Below, one piece after another: positions 24,346-37,000 of a stretch of DNA of 64,000 nt. The position numbers were made by a program, and so were the translations under genes. The DNA comes from Owenia fusiformis (taxonomy: Eukaryota > Annelida > Polychaeta > Sabellida > Oweniidae): the NCBI GenBank assembly GCA_903813345.2, contig CAIIXF020000008.1, positions 25,096,822 through 25,160,821 on the forward strand, given 5' to 3'. The number at the start of each line of letters is the position of its first letter. Positions within the stretch are counted from its first letter, which is position 1. The notes beneath the pieces were generated by a model, which had not been told where the DNA came from, made no database searches, and saw nothing but the letters and a program-made list of their open reading frames with translations.

Positions 24346-27300
24346 TTTTAAAAGGATGAAGTCTTTATGGCTGGAAATATGGCCTAAATATTGCGGCGCT
24401 ACATCACAAAGTAAATGTAGTCAGGGTTTGTAAAATAAAAAAACATCTTTCAAACATCCATGAAGAACACTAAAACTATGGAATTTGCATACCTTTAATA
24501 CCCTCATATATTAAGAAAGAAACAAAGTAAATTAGAGATGTTTACATACGCCTTTAGTTTTATTGCTATTTCTCAAGGCTTGTATATTACAAAATTGATC
24601 AGTAAAATAATTTACATGACCTCCAAAAGTGTATACATTAAAACATGCAAATGCCTGCCCATTGTAGATCCCTATCTGGAGAATAGTCTGGATTAAATAA
24701 CCTTATTTTCAACAAAATCACATGCTGGCTATCTTAAAATAGGTTTCATCCTAGAATCTGATGTTGTTCCTAGCAGGGATCTTGATCCAAACATCAATCT
24801 CAGTTACCTGAATCCTACATGTAAAATTAGAACAAATTCAGCATCAATCCAAGGCATGAATGACATTATTGGATCCCAGGATAAAAATCAGAATGGATGT
24901 GGACCTACACATTCAATAATGTTGTAGAATACAATAGAGCTTCCATTTGAAACATACATAGTTGGTCACCATTTCTTACATGACAGTACTAATATTTAAG
25001 ATCATTAGAACACTTTTTACAAAAATAAAACTGATGCTTCATTTTTTAAGCAAATGATACAATGTTCCAGTAGAGTACTATTGTGATTGAGCATGTGATA
25101 GTCAAGACAAATCTACAAATCACAATATAGAAACTGAACAATTGTCTTGGCTGGATAAAGTTAAATATTGTAAACATTGCTGAACATTAGCAAAAACTAA
25201 AATCAATAGCTTTATCTACAGAACAAACATTAAAATTAATAGTCACTTACTTTATCAGTCAAAAGGTTGTAAAATCTATAAACAACTGAGGTTTTAACAA
25301 AGTACAAAGAGACCTGAAGATGCTCTAACAAATATTCATCCCTCAAATGTTTCTAGAAATGCAACCATATCTATGATGACATCTATATAACCAGAAACTT
25401 TCACAAATGACATATAAATGCACAGGCTCCAGTGTAGTGACCTCAGTCAATCAAATTAAACATAACACAAATTCTTAAGAACTCCTCATATTAATAAAAC
25501 ATGATTTATAATTAAAAACTACTCATGTAATTAAGTGAAGGAGCTAATGCCTAAGAAGAGAATGCCCATATAAGGTAAGCTGAGAGATGAGAGAGGTTCT
25601 TAGAGTATTGACACCAATCAGGCATCTAAAGCTGGAATCAGCTTTTAAAATAATGAAAATTTACATCTCTTCAATCACATAATTCTTATACTTAGCACCC
25701 AAAATTCCTGTCTCAAAGCCCATCTATGGTATAACTTCTCCCCATAAAGACCATGGAATAAAAATTATCTTCATAAAAAATGAAAGCATAACATTTTGGT
25801 GCCAAACAATATTTCTTAGCCTTTTTAAGTCTCCTTCCCATGTCAGCCAGATAATTCAAAAACTACAACGTCAAAAACTCGTTTTCCATCTAAACATGGG
25901 CTTTCAATTAGAGTTGAAAGCCCATGATCTAAATAAGGAACTGGTCTTTTTATTCAAACCCCGTTACTATTCTTCATTTATTTTAATACAGCCGACCAGA
26001 GTATCATTATTATCATTATTACAATTCTAATCTCAGATTACATTTGGCCATTCTGCTGATAAATCAACATATGCTTCATTCCTTAATTACTTAATTTGAT
26101 CAGACTATAAACTAAAATAACAAAATATGTATATATGATAGAGTTTGTATATAATGTTAATGCTCTAGATTCCTGTACATCTAAGACCTGTTTAGGGACA
26201 TGATAGATTATTATGTACATGTTAGCCCACACCATACTATTTACAATAAATACATTTAAAACACTTTCTGTACAGTTTCATACAATTGTAAAAGACAATG
26301 GGATAGTAATATGAAATGTTATCATGATCATGTGTGATGAAAATGAAAAATGCATCACAAGAAATTAATAATACAAAGAGCCATGTAAAGATGATATACA
26401 TAATTAGTTTTGGTTAAAGACTATAGTGGTGCTGAAAATCTTCAAATATCAAATCAAAAAAATATTTCCTACTCGTGTCAAAGCATCTAACTTTCATTCT
26501 AAAAACAATGCAAAATTGAAGATTTCCAAATTATTTAATGTGCTTGAAAAACACTGCATTTTGTACTATATGATTATAACTTCATTATTGATAGAAAAAT
26601 AGATTTTTGCAATAATGATTATGCACTAAAACACATACAAACAACGTTACAAGACATTGGTATATTTTAAATGATTTCTCTATTCTTTGATGAAAGTCTC
26701 AAAATGAATTCAAAATGAATCTATCAGGGAAACATACGTACATACTACTGTATATGCATGATTTAATGACGAAAGCATGAAGATGTTCATTTTCATACTA
26801 AAATACAGTCCTTCTAATACAGAATGTTAAATAATATAATGAACATGAAACATACAGTATGGAGGTATTACCTTGGCCCTCTTTAACCAGTCAGTGAAAA
26901 TAACAAATATGTGTCTCCTTCAGTGAGACAAATATTCACCCTATCTATATTATATGGTATTGGAGTAAGGTGCAGTTTTACTCTGAGGTCCTTTTATTCC
27001 AAGATAATTCCACTAAATTGGACCATGCAGGTGTTGTTATTAGAATATGTATTTATTTAACTGTTATCTATGAAAAAAATTGATATGATGATTTGCGTTA
27101 ATTGGACATTTCAGTCACTTTTGGATACAACAGTCTTTTTAAGCATTACAGAAGACAAATATTCGTCTCCTATGTCAAGGAAACAAATACTAAGTTTACA
27201 AGTGACTGATTCAGACTATCAGAGCAGCTTTATCTCAGAGAACAGCTTTCAGGTGACATAAACAGAACATAATTTAAAGTTGGTTTTGTTCATTAAAGGT

Positions 27301-27767
27301 GCAACAATTAGTGCATTCAACGATCATGGACCAGTGTCAAAATATATTTAAGTTTGGACATTTCATCAAGACTAACATCTATTTTTATTATCTACAAAGA
27401 AACCCCCTAGAAAAACATTATTTCAGCTGATATTCCTCTTGAAACATGGTGGATCTTGAAAATATAAAAGTGGATTTCCCCTTTTTGAAGCTTTGAACTG
27501 AATTTACACTTCTTAATGCTGAAATTGATAGTTTATCCATAGATTTTAAGAAAATAGGTATGTCAAAGAAGATGTTAAGCCAAATGTTGCCTTGATAGCT
27601 CAGAAAAAGTTAAAATTTTCCTATTTTCTCTCTACAGGCCTTGTTGCCCCTTTAACTTACAGTATTGTGTCAGTGATCTCTTAATTTTAAAGATTATATT
27701 TTCTACACATTCTATCATATGTCCAATTACACATCCTCACTCACTGCAAAATTCACTTCATGAATTC

Positions 27768-27773
27768 TTTATT
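27768..27773 (-). terminator. NUMB: candidate poly(A) signal of NUMB
   Basis: AATAAA on the minus strand, 240 nt beyond the NUMB stop codon (28013-28015). It is the first canonical hexamer I find, but Numb genes often have long 3' UTRs and other signals may be used. Confidence 0.3.
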
Positions 27774-28012
27774 TTTTAAAACAATTTCCAATACTACATA
27801 TTCCAATCTATAGCTTGAATGAAGTGATTTCCTCATGTGTATCAGATATAATATGCATCAGTGTTAGAATTCAGATACCTTCATTTGTGTTTGCTCCAAT
27901 GTTATCCAAATACAATGTTCTCCAATCCACACTTCAATGTTTCGTGCTAGATTCCTTACCCGACTAAAATATTCCATATAAAATTATAAATCTGTGTTAA
28001 GGTATCTATGTG

Positions 28013-31000
28013 TTAAAGCTGCACTGTAAATGCTGGCTTTGGACCAGCCATTGTTGTATTTGGTGCAGCAGGTTCTGCCTTTTTCTGGGCTTGAGCCTTA
28101 GCTGCCCACGCTACATCAAATGGGTCAAAGGAATCTGTTGCGGATCGCGATGATCCTGGCCAGGCAGCTGTCGTCATTCCCGACGATGATGTTCCGTTCT
28201 GAACAGACTGAAAGTTAGCATGGAACGTGCTTTTACTTGAGAGTTCTTTTAAAGTGGGTTTTCTGTATGATTCTCCACTATCTATGGAATGACTACGGAT
28301 ATGTCCAATAGGTGGAGCAACTGCTCTCTGTTGCTGTTGTTGCTGGGCAGCCATATACTGTTGTTGTTGGGGAGTAAGGGCTGAACCATTGACACCTGCT
28401 GGGTGGTTGACAGGGGCATGGGCGGGAGCAGGAGATGAGGCAGCTTGGGCTGCTGTGTGTTGTGCTGTCTCTAACCAGAACTCTGCGTCGGAAAGTTTCC
28501 TTTGATGACCATGTTGTTTCTGTGGTGTTGTCTGTGTGGGTGGAGTATGGGGGGCCATGGCTACAGGAGGGGGAGGGGTAGACCATGGGTTGGTCTGTCT
28601 GACAGGCTGGGCTCCAAATGCTCCAACAGGTGTAGCTTGGGGCATAGCTGGGCTCTGCTGTGTTGTTCTTGTAGGCGTTTGGTGCACTGTCGCAGTAAAT
28701 ACTGAAACAAGAGATACAAAAATTTTAAAAATAAATTATGTCAATGTCTGTTATCTCAAAACCATCACCATAGTATTTGCTTATTTATTTATTTATTTAT
28801 CTATCATATGTACATGTATATCTATACCTTGATTGGCAGGTGATGAAGGCTGGTGTTGATTGTTAGCCAATGGTGCAGTGGTCTTAGCAAAGGGGTCTGC
28901 AGAATTTAGTGCACTGAGACCTTGAGTCAGCTCCTGGCACATTGAAGCAATAGCATCAGGATTCTCATTCTCTTTAGTAGGAGAGGCTTCTGGAATAGGG
29001 CTCACTGGAATAGTACAGATAGAACAAATTAAAATATTGTAAGAAATGTGATGGTAATCAAATTGAATGCAAAATAGAATGGAATCAGAGAGTAGTCATG
29101 TCAACAGGCATGTGCAACACTCACTTTTAATATACTGAGAACAAGAGCAAAAGGTATGAATTTTAACATATTTTCTTTGTTATTTCAAAAAGACGAGGTA
29201 ATTTCTCCTTAAAAATGACTACATTTCTGTTCCTTTTACCAACAATGAGACAGTATTAGAAATTTGTTCATTTAATTTTAGAAGCAACATTTTATGCATA
29301 AAGTTCAAACTTAACTCATCATTAAATCATCCTGCTTTGATCTAGTACATGTATTCATATAAAAAACAGAAAACCCCATGGCAAAATTTTGAAATTCAAG
29401 AACTGTATGATTTATGGACGAAGACATCACCTAATTCAGTCATATTGCTCACTGGCCAATTTAAGACCATTTTCAGATATTGGAATCACGAAGACTTCCT
29501 AAGGGCAGTAGAATAAAGCTTGAGTGAGATTCAGATATTAGAAATATTAATTGTTGAACTAATGGTAATAAAACAGTTGGAGACAATGAATAATTAATAT
29601 TACTGTTTTGGTGTAACTACTACTATGTTATTTATAATTAACATATCTGTAATTAATTCAAGTGTTGGTTTATTAAAATGACACAATTCAGATTACAGCT
29701 ATCTGTAAGTAATACATTTTCAGGACCATGCTCTACAAAAACTAACAGGGGTTTCATTAGAATATCAGACAAAAATGGGCAAACATGCAAAATTACTAAT
29801 AACTATCATAACAACATGGACATTTTGGTAACAGCTACAAAGTTCACATAAAAATGTGCCATTTTTGGTAAAATCTATCAAATTAGATTCACCTGCTGCT
29901 ATTAATGAAACCCCTGTGACTATATTAAACATATTGACAAAAGCCAACTAGGGAACCCAATGACTATATTAAACATATTGACAAAAGCCAACTAGGGGAA
30001 CCCCATGTTATCAGGCAAGAACCATACATACATATCATGACATTGGGACATTGGAATGTTGTCATATACTTTATTTAGAGATATGAAATTGGAACTAACA
30101 TAGCAGATAAAATGCATAGATGTGCTAGGAGCTTGATATCTAATGAATGTTTTCATTGCTCTCCATGTATTGTATACAATCTATGCATTTTATCTGCTCT
30201 AAATAAAGCATATGACAACATTCCAATGTCATGATTCATGCAGCTATGTTAGTTCCAATTTCATATCTCTAAATAAAGTATATGACAACATTCCAATGTC
30301 CCAATGTCATGATTCATGCAGCTATGTTAGTCCCAATGTCATATCTCTAAATAAAGCATATGACAACATTCCAATGCCCCAATGTCATGATTCATGCAGC
30401 TATGTTAGTTCCAATGTCATATCTCTAAATAAAGCATATGACAACATTCCAATGCCCCAATGTCATGATTCATGCAGCTATGTTAGTTCCAATGTCATAT
30501 CTCTAAATAAAGTATATGACAACATTCCAATGTCCCAATGTCATGATTCATGTAGCTATGTTAGTCCCAATGTCATATCTCTAAATAAAGCATATGACAA
30601 CATTCCAATGTCATGATTCATGTAGCTATGTTAGTCCCAATGTCATATCTCTAAATAAAGCATATGAAAACATTCCAATGTCATGATTCATGCAGCTATG
30701 TTAGTCCCAATGTCATATTTCTAAATAAAGCATAGGACAACATTCCAATGTCCCAATGTCATGATTCATGCAGCTATGTTAGTCCCAATGTCATATCACT
30801 AAATAAAGTATATGACAACATTCCAATGTCCCAATGTCATGATTCATGCAGCTATGTTAGTCCCAATGTCATATCTCTAAATAAAGCTATGACAACATTC
30901 CAATGTCATGATTCATGCAGCTATGTTAGTTCCAATGTCATATCTCTAAATAAAGTACATGACAACATTCCAATGTCCCAATGTCATGATTCCTGCAGCT

Positions 31001-34000
31001 ATGTTAGTTCCAATGTCATATCTCTAAATAAAGCATATGACAACATTCCAATGTCATGATTCATGCAGCAATGTTAGTTCAAATGTCATATCTCTAAATA
31101 AAGTATATGACAACATTCCAATGTCCCAATGTCATGATTCATGCAGCTATGTTAGTTCCAATGTCATATTTCTAAATAAAGTATATGACAACATTCCAAT
31201 GTCCCAATGTCATGATTCATGCAGCTATGTTAGTCCCAATGTCATATCTCTAAATAAAGCATATGACAACATTCCAATGTCATGATTCATGCAGCTATGT
31301 TAGTTCCAATGTCATATCTCTAAATAAAGCATATGACATTATTCCAATGTCCCAATGTCATGATTCATGCAGCTATGTTAGTTCCAATGTCATATCTCTA
31401 AATAAAGCATATGACAACATTCCAATGTCCCAATGTCATGATTCATGCAGCTATGTTAGTTCTAATGTCATATCTCTAAATAAAGCATATGACAACATTC
31501 CAATGCCCCAATGTCATGATTCATGCAGCTATGTTAGTTCCAATGTCATATCTCTAAATAAAGTATATGACAACATTCCAATGTCCCAATGTCATGATTC
31601 ATGCAGCTATGTTAGTCCCAATGTCATATCTCTAAATAAAACATAGGACAACATTCCAATGTTATGATTCATGCAGCTATGTTAGTCCTAATGTCACATC
31701 TCATGCAGCTACATTTCACAATGGTACATGTGATAAACTGTTATAAAGATATTAGCTATACATAATAATCACAGTGACATATGCTAGATTACAACAAGCA
31801 AATTATGCAAATAAGCACCTCTGCCTGGATTCTGATTGGGTAATGGTTCCCAGGCAACATCTTCATGACCATTTTCTCTTGGTGATTCTTCTTCCTTTAT
31901 TGGGCTCACTAAAATTAAATTTTTGTCTCAAATCATTTCTGTTCACAGAAGTTGACTCCAATTCCTATTTCTTATTATTGAAAGGATATACTGTTACTGT
32001 AGTTACTGTAACAGTTTTCTCAATTAGATAAACTCTCAGTGAATTTAGATGTATCAACATTTTAGATTATAAAATAATGTAACTTTATTTATACACACAA
32101 AGTATGGTAGATGAAATACATATAAATAAATAACAAGACCACTGTGTGCTTTAAGAGAAAAGATTAATTTAAATGGCATTTCAGGAACCCAACCAAACAC
32201 TATGTGATCAATACTTTAACAGCCGAATAAAACCAGCAAACATTGTTAATAATTCACAAAATGATAAAAGATGTACATGTATAAGCTTAAATTGCATCTT
32301 TATTAAAGCTAAAATCATCTAATACATGGTTATAAAATAAAAGAAATAATTCTCTCAAGATGTTAGCAATAAAAGGGCAACTAACCTGGTCCTACAAAAT
32401 TTTGTTGCCGTTGTATATTTGATGGCAGCTCATTAAGCCTTAACGACATTTGACGTTTGAATGGAGATGAAGCATCCTGGAGTTTTGAGAAGCCTCTAAA
32501 TGATCCTTGGCGTAATAACATGTCTTCCTTGGCATGTGGCCGCTGAACAGCAAAAGGAGTAACAACTTGGGTCTGTGGGACAGGCTCTAGAAGAAAAAGT
32601 GCATCTAATTGGAAAGGAGTTTATCTACTCAAACAAGGCACATAGTAATCAATATCATACATAGGAATGCCATATATTTTACCCAGGATGCCCAGAAACT
32701 CATCAGCTCTTGATTTTCATAGAACAGGGTTCGTACACCTTTTTCAAAATGAATTTCCCTGACATTTCCCTGACATTTCCAGGCATAAAAAAATTTCCAG
32801 ATCTAGTTTTCCTTGCACGGCCTATAAAAAATTTCAAATAACTGTTTTATTTAAAAGACAAGACTTATTATGAAACATTTTGGGTTTGTCCTTTAGTAAC
32901 AGGGACATAGTCAGCAAGTGCCAAGGGGGTGCATTTTTGCAAACTGTGAGTGAAGGAAACGGAAATTTTTCAAAATTGACAATTGTATATGGTGCATTCT
33001 AAGCATTTCGAACTATAATTTGTTAATGTTTTGTAATGAATTCAAATAAAAACTGACCTAAAGAAAAATAGCAACTCCCTTGAGGGGCAATTCCTACCTA
33101 ATGAGACATATTTATCGAATACTATCATGTGAACTTTATATGAAAAGTGGCAAGTGTCTTCTTGAGCGGAGGCAGCAGCAAGAGCATTAGTACATAAATT
33201 TTAACCAAATCTGTCAACTGATATTTGAGTTAGATAAATAGACTGAATACGACCGGACTGTCGAACAGACAGCTCCTTATTATAAATCAAATATAAATAC
33301 AATTTTAAACTGTAAAGAGTTCCCTGATTTTTTGTCTTTCACCTCCCGCCCTCCTCAGATTAACCCCTCAACAAACCATGAACCATATACCAGTAATTAA
33401 CTTTGAATTGTTAAGACTAACTTACTACAAGGAAAAATGGAAAAGGATAATTGTGTTGAACCATCTATACATATTCTTTATTGTTCAGTTTCAGTAAAAT
33501 GTTCACACTGTTCTTACAAATAGACAAAACCAGATTTAATGTCAATCAACCCAAATGAAAAGATTTGCAATTTGTGGAAAAAACTAAATGTTCGATTTTG
33601 GATTTTACTGATATCCTATCATAGCCTTAAAATGTATAAAAATATTAAACTGCTGGAACATTATTTTTTCAACAATGATACAAAATTCCCTGACATTTCC
33701 CTGACACATCTACTCTTTCAAAATTCCCAGACATTTTTGGCCCTTTTTGACCCAATTTTGAAATTCCCTGACATTTCCAGCACCTGGAAAAATAAATCAA
33801 TTTCCCTGACATTTCCAGGTGTGTACGAACCCTGTAGAAATAGAAACCTAAGCCACAAGGATATATCAACACACTTTTCTTAATTACTCATAATTAGAAA
33901 TCATCAAGTACCATGAAGGCACAAATAATCATTATTAAATTAAAATAAACACATCTTCATTATTTCTCTCTTAGCACTGAATAACATGTTTCTCAACCTG

Positions 34001-37000
34001 CAATAATAGCACTTTGTGGGTCTGCTATCCGCTCAGTTATGGTGGTCGCCCTGAATGATCCCATCCTGGAGAATGTTGTGCCTTTCTGGTTAAACTCCAC
34101 TTGTACTGTTTCTTTCTCACGTTTCTGTTTGCGCTCAAGACATATCGTGAATGCACAACCGACAGCATGACTGAGTCGTTCTCCCTGTAATACACAACAA
34201 TGCAGTGATTATTAATAAAATAACATAATTGTTGCAACCTCTAAGGGGTTCAATATATTGTACTTTTTAAAGAAATCAAAATTAAAGCAAAAAGTACTAT
34301 TATCAAAGAACTGTACCCATTTCACTGTTAATCCAAATATTATAGCAGTCCAGATTCTTTAGATTTCAATTAGTAAATGTATCTCTTCAGAGTTTCTTAC
34401 CGACTCCTTGAGAGCTAGAAATCCATGACATAACCAGCGCCGTGTTGTTCCATCTCTACATATATAAGCAAAACCTTTCTCATGATGTCTGTCTGGAGCA
34501 CAGAATGATACCTTCTCTATCGTCTGATCCACTATTAAACCCTGTAACATAATGAAACAATATGATAATATTGAAAATAAATCATGAATATGAAATATTT
34601 TGCAATTTGAAGTATTTTGTCTATAAGCAAATTTCTATATCTTTTGAAATATCAACTAGCAGGTATTGGTATGGGGTGATTCTGATTTTGATTACTATAC
34701 TATATTTTTTATATTTTTTGCTGAAATATAATAATTTACATTAAATAATAAACAATGTTTTAAGAGATCACAAAATCTTTATTCAAGGGAAAAAGTAAGA
34801 ATGTCAACCCTATATTATAGTTAATATTATAAAATTGATCATAATACAATAAATACAATCTATTCTGCCATATAAAGATAAGATTTGATGAAAATGCTCA
34901 AAGACACAAAGTTCATTACCAATAAATATTAAATAATAACACAGAACTATCAAACCAATATATACCCAAAATTCAAAGTCAGTTCCAAACAAGCTGATTT
35001 CTGACAGGATATAGCAAAATCCTATGCATATTTAGTCATAAAGACTGAATGTCTGATACATTCATCTGATGTAATTATCTCAGCCATGTTGCATATGGTA
35101 ACCACTAAAGACAATTAGCAAGAGCATGCTGCCCATTGAGGATCAACTCAAACTCTCAGAACAAGCTGATTGCATTCAAAAAGACAAATTGCACTTCACT
35201 TCAATAAGTCTTAAATCCATATTCTGCCCTATTCCTTGTGATGAGACTACAGATTATTTGAGAAATAGATTCCAACACAGGGAGACAGGGGGATGAGAGA
35301 TATTTGCAATGAATTAGAGAGAATATATGCATCACTTTTATCATTATTTTCCATCTTCAGAATTTGAAGCCTGTTGCCATGTGGTTTCATAAAAAGTACA
35401 AAAGACTTTTCTTTCCGTTAAATGATCATTAGTACATTTGTAAGCTCTAGTAAGTTATTCCCCAGCCATTGTTTTGATCTGACTTATCATGCTTAAAATA
35501 CCTCTATGGGTGGGGAACAGTCACCGTTGGAAGCTTTCATAATACATTTGTGGTTTCATTAGTTATAACTCAACCTTCTGGCAGATGCATGTTGTTTAGT
35601 ACAAGCCCATATACATGTATGTGTATATTGAATTCATATATTGGTTTAAGAATTATATTTTAGTAGTTAAACAAAACAGGAGTTGAAGTGCCTTCATGTT
35701 GCAAAATGGTAAATCAAATCCAATGTTTGTGTTACAGTGTGAAAACCAAGTAAAGTGTGCATTAAACACAGTTTTTGGTGTCTTCTATTACTGATCTAAA
35801 ATCTAAGCCAGGTTTCTTCAACAGTGACATGTCAAGATTCAATAGAGTGTTAGTATATGGTGGGAGCAATCATGCAACAAGCCAGATTCATAAATGGAAC
35901 ACATGTCAGGATCCAGTAGATCACATGGGGAAAACAAATTCATGAGGAACACTCAATTACGTAGTGTCAATCAAGTAAAAACTTGAAGCTGTCCAGGATT
36001 TGAAGAGTGATGTCGAACTATAGGCCAAGGTGACAGCTTTTAGTTTTCCAAGTTCATAATTTTCCATCTGTTGTAAAGGTAACTGATAAATGATTCCATC
36101 AGTAGCCTCCTTGTACAGGACTGGTATTTAAGTAAACACCATGGAAATGTTTCCCCATACTGGATCCATCTTTCATGAGCATTAGAGAGTACTCCAGACA
36201 GAACAAATTGATGCTCAGGTCATAAAACACCCTGTTTTTGAAATGAGAATTGATCAAATACTGTAGATTGGGTTAATTTGGTGCTACTTAATTTGGCGAT
36301 TTTGCCATTTTTGGCATATTGGCGGCTATTTAATTTGGCGAATATGCAAAATTTTTTTTAATTAACTTACGCGTTGTTGGCGAATTTTATGTTCATTTTT
36401 TCTTTTGAGGACCACTGGCAATATTCACCACGTTTGTACATTTTTGTGAGATCATCCTTTACATTTTGCACCTCGATTGATGCTGCTACTATACTGCACT
36501 TTTCCTTTCTAGTTTTTCCCTGAGTATTAATAAGTGACTGACCAGTTCTGAGCCAATTTATGAGAGACATTTTTTTCATATTTTTGGAAAAAACTAAACC
36601 GGAAGTGACCTAAATACACTCGACGAAATACCCTAGATAATTCCCGGGGATTCATTCTAAATTTTGGCGAAGATTTATATTGGCGAATTTTTCAATTTCG
36701 CCAAATTCGCCAAATTAAAGCGGGCGCCAAATTAACCCAATCTACAGTAGTAAGAATATATAGTTCCACTATTTTATGAATTTGATTTGACCAAAATTTA
36801 TGCCCATCACAAAATTTCTTCCAAAATTTATGCCTGGCATAAAATTTGTTCCAAAATTTATGCCCGGCATAAAATTTGTTCCAAAATTTATGCCCGGCAT
36901 AAAATTTGTTCCAAAATTTATGCCCGGCATAAAATTTGTTCCACAATTTATGCCCGGTATAAAATTTGTTCCAAAAAAGGGTGTACAACGAGAACTCGTT

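Larger units (their letters stand above)
22298..28012. other. LRRC73 upstream region and NUMB 3' flank
   Basis: No coding exon is recognised. Part upstream of 22297 must hold the LRRC73 promoter and 5' UTR; part below 28013 must hold the NUMB 3' UTR. The 55-bp array at 23877-24345 is the only strong structure. From 24.4 to 28 kb the sequence is AT-rich without visible repeats or conserved frames. Confidence 0.5.

Noticed and set aside
30212-31646. Long open frames repeating [17 protein letters not shown] on the + strand
   Set aside because: They are produced by a minisatellite whose unit lengths are multiples of three. The region is an intron of NUMB on the other strand, with no splice context or family match.
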